DNA of 64,000 nt. Origin: Ophiosphaerella korrae (taxonomy: Eukaryota > Ascomycota > Dothideomycetes > Pleosporales > Phaeosphaeriaceae). A program made the position numbers and the translations under genes. Positions 25,391 to 35,104 of the stretch are shown here, one piece after another (positions within the stretch are counted from its first letter, which is position 1; every line of letters begins with the position of its first letter). The notes under the pieces are model-generated. The model was not told where the DNA came from and searched no databases. It was given only the letters and a program-made list of their open reading frames with translations. Location: assembly GCA_028456385.1 (NCBI GenBank), contig JALNQF010000208.1, positions 1 through 64,000 on the forward strand. Reading direction: 5' to 3'.

Positions 25391-26072
25391 AAAGTTAAAA
25401 CCCTCTAAGCTGCCTTATAGTAAATTAAGAAAACCTATAATACTACTAATAGATAGAGAGGCGATAGGAGCGTTTAATATTATAGGAACTAGAGCAGCCT
25501 TTACTATATTATCTAAATCTAACTTAGCCTCTATTGTACAAGACTATTTAAACAACTTAGCGTTATTATAAGCCTTTAACCTACGTAAACGCTTAATATA
25601 GGAATAAAGCTCTACTAGCTTATAAAGAGTTAACTTATACTTAGCTTTAGCTATAGTAAGCTATAATAATAGTTTTTCTTAAGCTCTATTAATAGCTCTC
25701 CCTATATAACTTAGAAGATAGAGACTATATAGAAATTAAATACTTATACTCTAATAGGGAAACTTTAAAAGAAATATATTTATATTAAATATTAGTAAGA
25801 ATATATTTATTATAATATTTACTATCTTTTAAGGATATAAGATATAAAAGACATAATAAAGTATAATAACAATAAGGAAATATTTTAACTCTATTATAAA
25901 TAATACGAGCTACTAGAAGAAGTTTATTACGTTTAGAACGTAACAATAAAGAGAGTAACAAGGAACTAGAAATTAATAAAGAAACTAGATAGATAACCTT
26001 AGCTCTAGAATAGAGAAACAAAAACCTATCTAGAAGAGGGGATAGTGTTATAATAGTAATAAGAGAAATCAA
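25370..26072 (-). pseudogene. Antisense ORF of A4 between pol and 3' LTR (two-exon model)
   Basis: Exon 1 (26072-25823) is open from an ATG in the 3' LTR and reads through AKVIYLVSLLISSSLLLSLL, strongly hydrophobic; the open frame itself runs on to 25785. The proposed intron is 25702-25822, 121 bp, the same length and phase as in A3, with GTAAAT in place of GTAAGG and ATAG at the 3' side. Exon 2 (25701-25370) contains RAINRAQEKLLLQL, IEAKLDLDNI and FNFRTSLVS before its stop, opposite the end of the chromodomain. The residue pattern is shared with A3, A5 and A6. Function unknown. Confidence 0.6.
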
Positions 26073-26504
26073 GATAGAACTAATTAGCCTAGATATACTT
26101 ACTTTTAAAATATAGGACGAGTAAGGTAATAACTTATAGAATAATAGACTTAGCTAGGAAGCTAATTATAATATAAACACGTAACAAATTTATAAATTTA
26201 CAATCTTAGTAAATACAAAGTTATAAAGTAAAATACGTAATAAATTTGTAAATTTGTAATCTTAGTAAATACAAAGTTAGAAAGTTGCTAAGAAAGTATT
26301 AAGTATATAGTAGTAGTAATATATATTATTAGGATAGTATTAGTAATCTAATCTCTAACCTAGAACGCTAATACTTAACATTGTATATACAAATTAATTA
26401 TTATTTATAGTTATTGCTAATTATAACACAAGCTTTTGTTATTACCTTCTAATCCTCTAATACCTTAATAGTTACTTGTAGTTAACACGAGGAGACCTAT
26501 TATA
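26046..26504 (+). repeat. 3' LTR of A4
   Basis: 459 bp, same length as the 5' LTR, TGTTATAATAG to CCTATTATA, followed by target duplication TACTA. A purine run (AGAAGAGGGGATAG, 26032-26045) stands just before it as polypurine tract. Confidence 0.9.
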
Positions 26505-26509
26505 TACTA

Positions 26510-26739
26510 GCGCGTTAGTAATTAAGTGTAGTTCGAAATATATTAAAGGTATAGCTAGTAGTATTCTTAGTCTTTATCTAATTTAAGTTAAGAACTAAGA
26601 TAGTAAGCTAAATACTTACTTCTTTTAAGAGTAATTAAAAGGTATTATATAGAGCTATTATATATTAGAGACAAGATAGGCGTATAAAGTTAGTAGAGTA
26701 CCTACTTACTTATAATACCTACTTACTTATAAACTATAT
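26510..26739 (-). pseudogene. D1 transposase 5' end and right inverted repeat
   Basis: Last piece of D1. It starts in the sequence TAGCGCGTTAG that D3 shows unbroken and ends with the right inverted repeat, whose complement repeats TAGTTTATAAGTAAGTAGG of the left end. The flanking base pair is TA. It would hold the promoter and start of the transposase gene. Two copies of a CTACTTACTTATA motif lie next to the end, a subterminal repeat shared with D2 and D3. Confidence 0.8.
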
Positions 26740-26741
26740 TA

Positions 26742-27266
26742 CTATAAGTATATATTTATATTTTCTAGTAAAATCCTTAATTATATAATAACTAATAGTT
26801 TAAATATCTATTACTAAGTTCTATTAATACTTATTAAAGTACTTACTTAAAAGCTCTATAAAAGTAGATAATAGTTTAAGTACTAGCTTCTTTAATACTA
26901 TAGTAAGAGTAATATCTAGGTATACTATAGTATACTACTAAGTGGATTTTATTAGTTATCTAGTAGTACTATTAGTAGTAAATATTAAAGAATAATAATA
27001 TTCTATTAAAGTAGTTAAGTTTAATAGTATAGGCTTTATACTATAAAAATCCTAGAATAAAGTTAAATTAGTTTATATTTTTAATAATATAAGTAAAAGT
27101 TAATTTAATATATATACTTATAAGTAGAACTTAACTTAATATATAATAGACTTAGATAGAAAACTATTATATCTTTTATATAGAATAAGTTAAAGTAGCT
27201 AAATAGTTTATAACTTTATAGTCTTTTAAGTAAATTTTTAGTAAATAAAGTTTATATTAGCTTTAT
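26742..27266 (-). pseudogene. Element E protease region
   Basis: Piece of E between D1 and C. The leftward reading gives a run such as QTIQLLQLILY, a loop region and TTNSTTRQLIKSTQQYT, which resembles the protease-to-RT segment of fungal Ty3/gypsy Pol. The readable LILLKIQTNLTLFQDF fits the LLG.xWL end of a retroviral-type protease loosely. It connects in order with 10790 (RT side) and with 35105 (gag side). Stops are TAG/TAA. Confidence 0.5.
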
Positions 27267-27271
27267 TATTA

Positions 27272-27549
27272 TATAATAAAGGTTTATTAAATACTTAAGA
27301 CGCTTATAAACTCTAGTATAAGTTAGGAGTAGAGCTAATATACTAAAGATTATAACATTATATAGTTATAATCTAAAGTAAGGCTAGTACGCTATATAGG
27401 TATATAAAAGGCTTAATACTTATAAAGAGAGTAAAGTAAGTACTATTCTCTTTTAGATACTAGTCGTACTATTAAATACTATCTATTATCTCTTTACTAT
27501 CTCCTATAGCCTATAGTAAGTACTATTATTTTCTAGCTACCTCTTAATA
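27272..27549 (+). repeat. 5' LTR of C
   Basis: 278 bp. It starts TATAATAAAGGTTTATTAAA and ends CTCTTAATA. It is nearly collinear with the 3' copy; the differences are C/T and G/A. It is preceded by TATTA. Confidence 0.88.
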
Positions 27550-27743
27550 TAATAATACTTCTTTACTAATAGTCTAGAGATAATAATAATATACTCTTTA
27601 TAATAAGCTACAATAATAGAAGAAAATATATAGTTAATAGTTAAACAAAACCCTATATAGAGCGTAAGTAGTGCGTAGCTAGGTTATATACTAAGTACGC
27701 TAGTAACAAATAAAGAACGTATTTATAAAGTAACTACTAAACG
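27550..27743 (+). other. Leader of C between LTR and D2
   Basis: About 190 bp after the 5' LTR, expected to hold the primer binding site and 5' leader. I see no clear tRNA complement next to the LTR and no frame. Confidence 0.4.
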
Positions 27744-27745
27744 TA

Positions 27746-28861
27746 ACGTAGTTTATAAGTAAGTAGCTAGCTCTACAAACTTTATATATCTATTTTATCT
27801 TAATATAGAATAGCTCTATATAACACTTCTTAATTACTCTTAAAAAAGTTAGATATTTAGCTTATAATCTCTTCTATTAAAGAAAAGTAGATTTTAAGTA
27901 CTAGCCTTACTACTTTAACGTTCTAAGTAGCCTAAATAATAGTACGCTGCTAACGCACTAGTATACCTACTTAACGCGATTACTAGCTTAACTTAAGGAA
28001 GCTTAGCTAGCTAGAAGAAGAGGTAATAGTTAATTATATTCTTAATCTAGATTCTTGTAGTTTTACCTTATCTCTAGCTACTATACGTAAGATAGCTAAT
28101 AAACTACTTACTTAGTATAGAGGTAAACCTACTAGTATCTACTAGGTACGTAACTTTATTAAGTATATAGATAGTTTTATAATATATTTTAATTACTTAT
28201 ATAATAGGTAGAAAGCCTTATATAAAGACCTAGCTACTATAAGTAGCTAGTTTAAGCTAGTATAGCGTATAAGAGCTATATATACCTACTCTAGCTACTC
28301 TAGCTACTTTAGCTCTACTAGAAGCTCTCTAGGTAGCTTATACGCTAAGTAACGTACGTAAGCGCATATACTAGTACAAGAGCTTATTACTAGTATTAAT
28401 TATTAACGTAATTAATTAACTTAAAAAGGGAGCTTATATAATAATACTAGAAGCTAAGTTAATATATAATTAGATCTCTAGTCTTAAGAGAGCTAATAAG
28501 GTAGCTAGTAAGCGTAAATTATAAAAAAAGAAGTAGATTTAGAAGAAAGGAGTCTTAATAAAGGGATAGGAAGAGGATTTAATTACTTAACTAGAGGCTA
28601 ATTACTAGATTAATTATAAATAGCGCAAGAGTAAGTAGTATTTAGGCTTAAGTTACTAGGCTTACGCACGCTATAAGAGGTATAGAGAGACTAAGTATAA
28701 CTTACGTACGTATAAAAGTAATATAGTAAGTACTACTTAATTTAATATATTAATATATATACTCTACTCTACTATATTATTAAGTTATATACTTAAAGAG
28801 GTGTATAAAGTTAGTAGAGCTAGCTACTTACTTATACTAGCTACTTACTTATAAACTATAT
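27746..28861 (+). mobile_element. Fot1/Pogo-like transposon D2, internally deleted
   Basis: 1116 bp with inverted repeats ACGTAGTTTATAAGTAAGTA at the left and the complement at the right, flanked by TA (27744-27745 and 28862-28863). It lies in the leader of C. Compared with D1 the stretch coding for the DDE core is missing, so it is non-autonomous. Orientation is opposite to D1. Confidence 0.88.
27940..28730 (+). pseudogene. D2 transposase remnant lacking the DDE core
   Basis: The N-terminal part is clear: RDYQLNLRKLSQLEEEVIV (28000-28060) and then FTLSLATIRKIANKLL, GKPTSI and FKLVQRI (about 28250), the helix-turn-helix and Tc5/CENP-B-like region of Pogo transposases. The frame then jumps to the C-terminal region. 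That part has RNQLTQKG (about 28405), a basic stretch KRKLQKKKQIQKKGVL (28510-28560) and a zinc-knuckle-like tail near 28660-28715 in which Cys and His have become Tyr. The missing middle is present in D1 (about 11300-12060). Confidence 0.85.
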
Positions 28862-28863
28862 TA

Positions 28864-29790
28864 ATAAATTAGCTTATCTACGTATACTCTACGCTTTAGA
28901 AGACAAGATTATATATCTAGAACAAGAACAAACTACTCTTTACGCTATAACTCCTAAAAATAACTCTAAGGTTACTATTATTACTTCTTAAAAGCGCAAC
29001 GTAGACTCTCTAGTTAATAATACGCGCGTAAAGCGTATACTTTACCTTAAAAAGATTGTAGTATATAAAGGTAAATCTCTAAAGAAATACTAGGAGTACT
29101 ATTACTTATATAAAATAGTATTTTACTTTATACTTTAAAACTTTAAAGTAAAAAAAGATAAAGTCCTTTAAGCTATATAATACCTTAAGAGAGACCTACG
29201 TAAATAATAGTATACGTATATTAAGCGTAATCTAAATATAAATAAACTTTTTACTTAGAAGTACTTTAAAAAGTACTTACTAAACCAACTCTCTAACCCT
29301 ATTAACTATAGCCTAGAGGTAGTAATAGCGTACACTATAGTTACTTAACGTAAAGAACAAAGTATATAATCTTTTACTAGATATCTAGATATCCTTAAAG
29401 ACTAGCTTCTTTAGTATATAGAGAAATAAAGGATTTAGTACTTCTTTTTAAAACTATAGCCTAAACTATAAAGAGTAATTACTAACTCTTATTAGGTCTT
29501 AGTAATAAAAGAAGACTTTATTACTTTAGGCTTAATACTTAAGTATAACTTACGTAATATAATAAAATTACAAGAGCTCTATATAAATAGTATAAGTAAA
29601 GAAAACTTTAAAAAGGAATAAATAAAAAGGGATATAAAAAACCTCTAAAATAAGTTAGTAGATAAGTCTACTATTAAATACTTTAAGTACTATAAAAAAG
29701 AATACTATACTAGTAAGTACTATAGTAGTAACTCTACCTATATTTTAGTCTATATAAACTAAATAAGAAAAGGCCTAGCTTTATTATTAG
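28864..29790 (+). pseudogene. gag of C
   Basis: Readable capsid motifs: GKSLKKYQEYYYLYK (about 29070), VLQAIQYLKRDLR (29165-29210), SLEVVIAYTIVTQRKEQS (about 29310-29365), RYLDILKDQL and LQPKLQRVITNSY. Together these are the Retrotrans_gag core of fungal gypsy elements. A CCHC knuckle at about 29676-29722 reads YFKYYKKEYYTSKYY, with all Cys and the His turned into Tyr. Stops are TAG/TAA only. Confidence 0.85.
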
Positions 29791-32700
29791 CTCTAGGATA
29801 GTAAGGCGTAAATTAATTAATATCTTACTAGGTATATAGCGTATATATAGTGTAGCTTTAAGCTTAGAGCTAGAAATAAAGCTTTAGGTTATTCTAGACC
29901 TTTAAGTAGATATTAGTCTTATTAGTTAGTAAACTATAGTAGAAATAAGACTAAAACTAATCTAAGATACTAAGCTCTCTAGACTAAGCTAGATAGAGGT
30001 ATAAAGGTAGAATACTTATACTACTTATAAGCTTTAGGTATACCTTACTAATAATAATAAGGTAATACATAGGTCTAAGATTATAGTATATAGAGTAGAT
30101 AAAGAGAAAGTAGTACTCTTTCTTAGAAATCCTTTTTTTAAATAAAAAGAGATACAACTTAACTATAGATTATAAATATAGTGTTAAGGATATATATTTA
30201 TTACTTAAGTATAGTTATATATAACTAAAGAATTTATAAAAGACCTAGAGGAAATATAAGTAAAACTATACCTACTAAGAGTACTTAAAACTAATATAAT
30301 TAACTTATAATATAATAAGTGTATCTATACTATACTTATAGCGTATAAGGTATATATTCTAGACGCTTTATTAGAATACTATAACGTATTTAATAATGTT
30401 ACTATATAGATACTACTCTACTTAAAGAACTCTAACTACGTAATCCTATTAATAGAGAGAAAAGAACCTCTCTATAGGCTACTCTATAATCTCTCTATAT
30501 ATAAGCTTAAAGTACTCTACGCGTATATAGAGGATATACTTTATAAGAGCTAGATATATTATAGTAATAGTCTAGTAAGAGTACTTAGCCTTTTTATTCT
30601 AAAGAAAGATAGAGATATACGCTTCTATATTAACTACTATAGCCTAAACTTAGTTATAGTAAAAGATTAGTGCCTACTCCTACTAATTAAGGAGATACTA
30701 GACTACTTATTAGGCGTATAATACTATACTACCTTAGATCTTAAGAATACCTACTATAGGATTAGAATTAAATTAGGAGATAAGTAGAAAACTACTTTCT
30801 ATACTTACTATAAGTATTTTAAATACCTAGTAATACCTTTTAAGCTAACTAACGCCCCTACTAGTTTTTAAGCGTATATTAACAAGGCGCTTAGTAGACT
30901 CCTAGATTATATCTATATAGTATACCTTAATAATATACTTATATATACTTATAGTAATAACGTTATACTATACTAGCGCGCTATCTACTCTATACTAGTA
31001 GTACTAAGAAGAGTAGAACTCTTTATAAACCTAAAGAAATATACTTTTATATCTAATAAAGTATATTTTCTAGGCTTTATTATTATAAGGCGTAGTATAC
31101 GTGCTAAACTTAAGCGTATTAAGACTATTATATAATAGCTAGAGCCTATAAGTATTAAGAAACTATAGTTATTCCTAAGTTTTATAAACTTCTACTAAAG
31201 ATTTATTAAGAGATATACTTATAAAATAGCTCTCTTTATAAACTTATTAAAAAGGAAGTAAGAATTCTATTAGCTTAGTATAGTAAAAAAAGCTTTTAAA
31301 TAACTTAAAGTATACTTTATAAGTATACTTATCTTATACTACTATAACCTAGCGCTACCTATTTACTTAGAGATAGATACGTTAACTTTTATAATCTCTA
31401 GGATCTTATCCTAGCTCTACCTAGATAAGAAATAGTATCTAGTTACTTTTACTTCTAGAAAACTACAAGAAGTAGAATTAAACTATAAAATATATAATAC
31501 TAAACTTCTTACTATTATTTATAGTTTTAAATAGTAGAGATACTACTTTAAAAGTATATAGTATATAATTTAAGTACTTATAGATTATAATAACTTACGC
31601 TTAATACGCACTATATATAAGCTAAACCTATACTAAGTACGCTAAGCTATATACTTAGGAACTTTTAATTTTAAGGTAAAATACTAGGCTAGTAAGCTAA
31701 ATCCTATAGATAGCCTCTTAAGGAGATATAACTATAAGTAAAAGAACTTACTACTAGTAGGCTTATTACCTACCCTCTAGGAGAAATTATAACTAGTAAG
31801 CTTAGTAGCTAGAGTAAAGATAACTAGTAGAGTAAGAAGATTTATAACTAAGCTAAGCTTAGAAAGTATATATAAGACGCGTAGTACTAGAGACTATAGT
31901 ACTAAAAGGACTTCTACTACTACTACTATAGAATATATACTATACGTACTATACTTAATAGCTAGAGAGTTAGTTAGTAGTAAACCTATATTAGTAGAGT
32001 CTAAAGCCTTTCTAATAACCTTATATAGACTATAGTAAAGGAACGCCTTTATATAAGTATAAGTAGAGAGTTTAATAAAAGTTAAAAGTACCTAATATAG
32101 TAGTAGAGCGTAAGTATAGCGCTTAGATAATAAGGAAGTCTTAAGATATAAAGGTAAAGTATATATTCTAGAGGAACCTACTATTAGGTAAGAAATTCTA
32201 CTCTAGTATTATAACTTATATATAGCTAGCTACTTTAGCGTATATAGAATACTTAAGCTAATTATAAGATACTATTACTAGCTATTAATAGAGTAAGATA
32301 TTTAGGAATATATAAAGACCTACGCAATATACTAATAAAGTAAAGCGCTAAAGTATAAGTAATATAAAGAATTATTTCCCCTACTAATTCTAAGTAATAT
32401 CTTTAAAGAAGTCTCTCTAGACTTTACTATAAGCCTCTTACTTTTAAAGGATAGCTTAGAGTATATTTATAATACGATACTAGTAATAGTAAACTACTTA
32501 TCTAAGATAGCTATCTATATCTTAGTACTTAAAAAGTAGTACGCGTAATAGTTTATAGAAGTATACTTTAATAATATTATCTTAAACTATAGGATATAGA
32601 AAGGTATTATAGTAGACTAAGAGTTAATCTTTGCTTTAAAATTTTAGGTAGAAATATACTACTAACTATAGGTAAAGCGTAGGCTAAGTATAGCTTTCTA

Positions 32701-33475
32701 CTTATAGACTAATAAGTAAACTAAATAATAAAATTAGACTCTAGAATAGTATTTAAGAATCTTTATAATAGAGAATTAAGATAATTAGGTTACTTTACTA
32801 AAAATAGTACAATTTATATATAATAACTTAATTTATAAAAGAATAAAGACAACGCCCTTTTATACTATACTAGGTAAATACCTAATCTTTATATACTTAC
32901 CTAAAGATAGTAAGCTAGAAGAAAAGGTACTAGACGCTATTTAAAAAGTAAAGCGTATAAATAGCGTATAAGTAATACGTATAGAGTCTCTATAAAAAGT
33001 ATAAGTATATTAAGTATAGTACTATAATAATAAATACAAACTAGAAGTCTTTAGAAAAAAAGAGATAGTCTTACTAAGTATAAAGAACTTAAGCTTTACT
33101 TACTAACTATATAAGAAGCTATTAGATAAGTTTATTAGACAATTTTAAGTATAAGACGTAGTAAGAATATAGGTATACTACTTACTACTACTACTTTACT
33201 ATTGTATTTACAATATATTTTATATTTCTTTCTTTAAGAGATAGAAATCTTAATTAAGTATAGAAAATAATACTTAGCTACCTAAAGTAATAAAAGAAGG
33301 AGAAGAAGTATAAGAAGTTAAAAGAATCCTAAAGAAATATAAAAAAAAAGGATAACTAGAGTATCTCCTTAGATAGAAAAGATATAATAAATCCTAAGAT
33401 ATATAAACTCTTGCTATAGATTTTAAAGATATAAATAAACTACTTAAAGATTTTAATTAAGCTTAAAGCACTTTA
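29791..33475 (+). pseudogene. pol of C: protease, RT, RNase H, integrase, chromodomain
   Basis: Order: protease-like part 29800-30300, RT 30540-31180, RNase H 31330-31640, integrase 31950-32960, chromodomain 33270-33460. RT shows FILKKDRDIRFYINYYSLN, FKLTNAPTSF and YLNNILIY near 30930 (usual YLDDILIY). RNase H has LEIDTLTF (usual ETDASxF). Integrase shows VSLDFT, IIVDQELIF and QTNKQTKQQNQTLEQYLR near 32700; the usual TER Glu is Lys in this copy. The chromodomain reads VQEVKRILKKYKKKG. A chromovirus Pol, inactivated at several catalytic residues. Confidence 0.88.
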
Positions 33476-33623
33476 TAATTAAAATATATATAGAAAATAT
33501 AATTTACGTACTTAAAACGCACTTATAGAGTAAAAAGTATAATTTAACTTTTAGCTTTATAGCTAGGTATCTAAATATATAAAAAATAAATAATTATACT
33601 ATAAACTATTTCTTCTCTACTTA

Positions 33624-34510
33624 TTAGATAAGCCTAAACTACTTTCTACTTACGTCTTACTTACTCTTAAAAAGTAAAACGTCTAAATCCTCTACTTCTT
33701 CTTCTTCTTTTTCTTCTTCTTCTACTTCTTTTTCTTTACCCCTATTCTCTTCCTCTTCTTTTTTCTTACTACTATCCTTATTATTATCTTCTTTATTACT
33801 AACTTATTCTATAGAAAAGTAACTATAATAAGCTTAAAAATTAGTTAGTATATGCTATATAAGTGTAGTATAGGCAAATATATAATATATTAAAGGTAGC
33901 CTAAAATCTCTATTAATACTCTAACTAAACCCTACTACTAAGCTATAAGGCTACACTATTTAGTTAAAATAAGCCCTAAAAACTAAGGTGTAGTTAAGAG
34001 TATTTAAGTAAGTACTCCTAAGAGAGTACTACTATAAGTAGTAAGGCGCCTATAGTTTAATAGCTTTAAGTTAAAGGTACGCTAGGTATAAGTAAGCTTA
34101 ACGCTAGTATAGCGTACCTCTAAGTTAGTCTTAGGAGTAGTAGTATTAGATATAGTAGTATTATACGTATTACAAAGCTTATAAAGATAGTTAATATACT
34201 TATTAAGTATAGAGAGTACTTATTTATATTAGTTAAAGCGCACACAAAGAGTACGTCTCTAAAATAGTTACTAAGGCGTAGCTACTATAATTACTAATAG
34301 AATAATACTAGTAATAACGTTCTTTTAGCTTGTTATATATCTCCTCCTAGTTAATAATACTTTAATCGTAGTGTAAGTAAGTAGTATATAAAGCGTTATA
34401 ATTAGCGTACTTAGTATTTACGCTCTACTTAAAAGGTAGAGCTTAATAGATATTACTCTTTTTAATAAATTTTAGGCGAAGATAGTAAACTATAGTAATA
34501 ATTACTAAAT
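33624..34510 (-). pseudogene. Antisense ORF of C between chromodomain and 3' LTR
   Basis: One minus-strand frame of about 295 codons is interrupted only by TAG/TAA. It contains NALYTTYLHYDQSIINQEEI (near 34390-34330), SSYALVTILETYSLCAL, FRAYFNQIVQPYSLVVGFSQ and SINRDFRLPLIYY. The C terminus is very acidic, about 33760-33655 (runs of Glu, then DLDVLLFKSK). The acidic run is the strongest evidence that the frame was coding, because RIP alone would not make it. It is unrelated in sequence to the antisense frame of family A. Function unknown; no family recognised. Confidence 0.5.
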
Positions 34511-34821
34511 ATATACTATATATACGTTAAGTGTACACTATAGTAAATAAAAGGATAAGTAAAATAACTACAAAATAATTTTTTTTTTTATATAAGGTCT
34601 ACTAAATGTAAACGTAATTACGTAAGTAATAATCTTTTACTTATTATTAAAATATAAATAGAATATTGTATACAAGCATAATAATAATAATACGCCTAAT
34701 ACGTAGGTATAGCGCGTAAGGTACGTAAATACTCTTTTCTTTGTTTTCCTAAAAGTTTAGCGTTTTTATTAAGGTTGTACTTTAAGGAGCTAGTAAAGAT
34801 ACTAGCTAGAGGAGGAAGCTT
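34511..34821. other. 3' untranslated stretch of C
   Basis: AT-rich stretch between the start of the antisense frame and the 3' LTR. It has a T run (34577-34589) and ends in a purine-rich segment (GAGGAGGAAGC, 34810-34820) that can be the polypurine tract of C. No coding frame seen. Confidence 0.45.
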
Positions 34822-35099
34822 TATAATAAGAGTTTATTAAATACTTAAGACGCTTATAAACTCTAGTATAAGTTAGAAGTAAAGCTAATATACTAAAGAT
34901 TATAATATTATATAGTTATAATCTAAAGTAGAGCTAGTACGCTATATAGGCGTATAAAAAGCTTAATACTTATAAAGAAAGTAAAGTAAGTATTATTCTC
35001 TCTTAGATACTAGTAGTACTATTAAATACTCTCTATTATCTCTTTACTATCTCCTATAGCCTATAGTAAGTACTATTATCTTCTAGCTACCTTTTAATA
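34822..35099 (+). repeat. 3' LTR of C
   Basis: 278 bp, TATAATAAGAGTTTATTAAA to CTTTTAATA, followed by target duplication TATTA (35100-35104). Confidence 0.88.
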
Positions 35100-35104
35100 T
35101 ATTA

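Larger units (their letters stand above)
19440..26504 (+). mobile_element. Gypsy family A, copy A4 (full length, 7.07 kb)
   Basis: LTRs of 459 bp (19440-19898 and 26046-26504) and target duplication TACTA (19435-19439 and 26505-26509). It is inserted in the N-terminal part of D1, in the motif that reads without a break in D3 near 59325-59335 (GTATACTAGCGCG). More mutated than A3. The LTR is a different subfamily: its middle has the repeated motif TAATAAATTTGTAAATTTA instead of the TAATCTATA block. Confidence 0.95.
10793..26739 (-). mobile_element. Fot1/Pogo-like DNA transposon D1, split by A3 and A4
   Basis: Three pieces, 10793-12121, 19161-19439 and 26510-26739, make about 1.84 kb when A3 and A4 are removed, close to the size of Fot1-type elements. 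Terminal inverted repeats read ATATAGTTTATAAGTAAGTA at the left and its complement at the right. Flanking dinucleotides are TA on both sides (10791-10792 and 26740-26741), as expected for Tc1/mariner transposons. D1 lies in element E between protease and RT. It encodes a degraded transposase on the minus strand and is the only one of three copies that keeps the catalytic core. Confidence 0.85.
27272..35099 (+). mobile_element. Gypsy element C (chromodomain type), containing D2
   Basis: Two 278-bp LTRs (27272-27549 and 34822-35099), gag, protease, RT, RNase H, integrase and chromodomain on the plus strand. Target duplication is TATTA (27267-27271 and 35100-35104). The LTR ends read TA...TA, which fits RIP of TG...CA. 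Without D2 the element is about 6.7 kb. It belongs to a family distinct from A and E and lies in the protease/gag part of E. An antisense frame lies between chromodomain and 3' LTR. Confidence 0.92.

Noticed and set aside
25785..26072. 95-codon minus-strand open frame taken as an independent small membrane protein
   Set aside because: It aligns with exon 1 of the antisense frames in A3, A5 and A6 and runs past the proposed donor site, so it is annotated as part of that two-exon frame instead.
33690..33780. Pyrimidine-rich TTCTTC run as microsatellite only
   Set aside because: On the opposite strand it is the Glu-rich tail of the antisense frame of element C and keeps codon phase over the tract.
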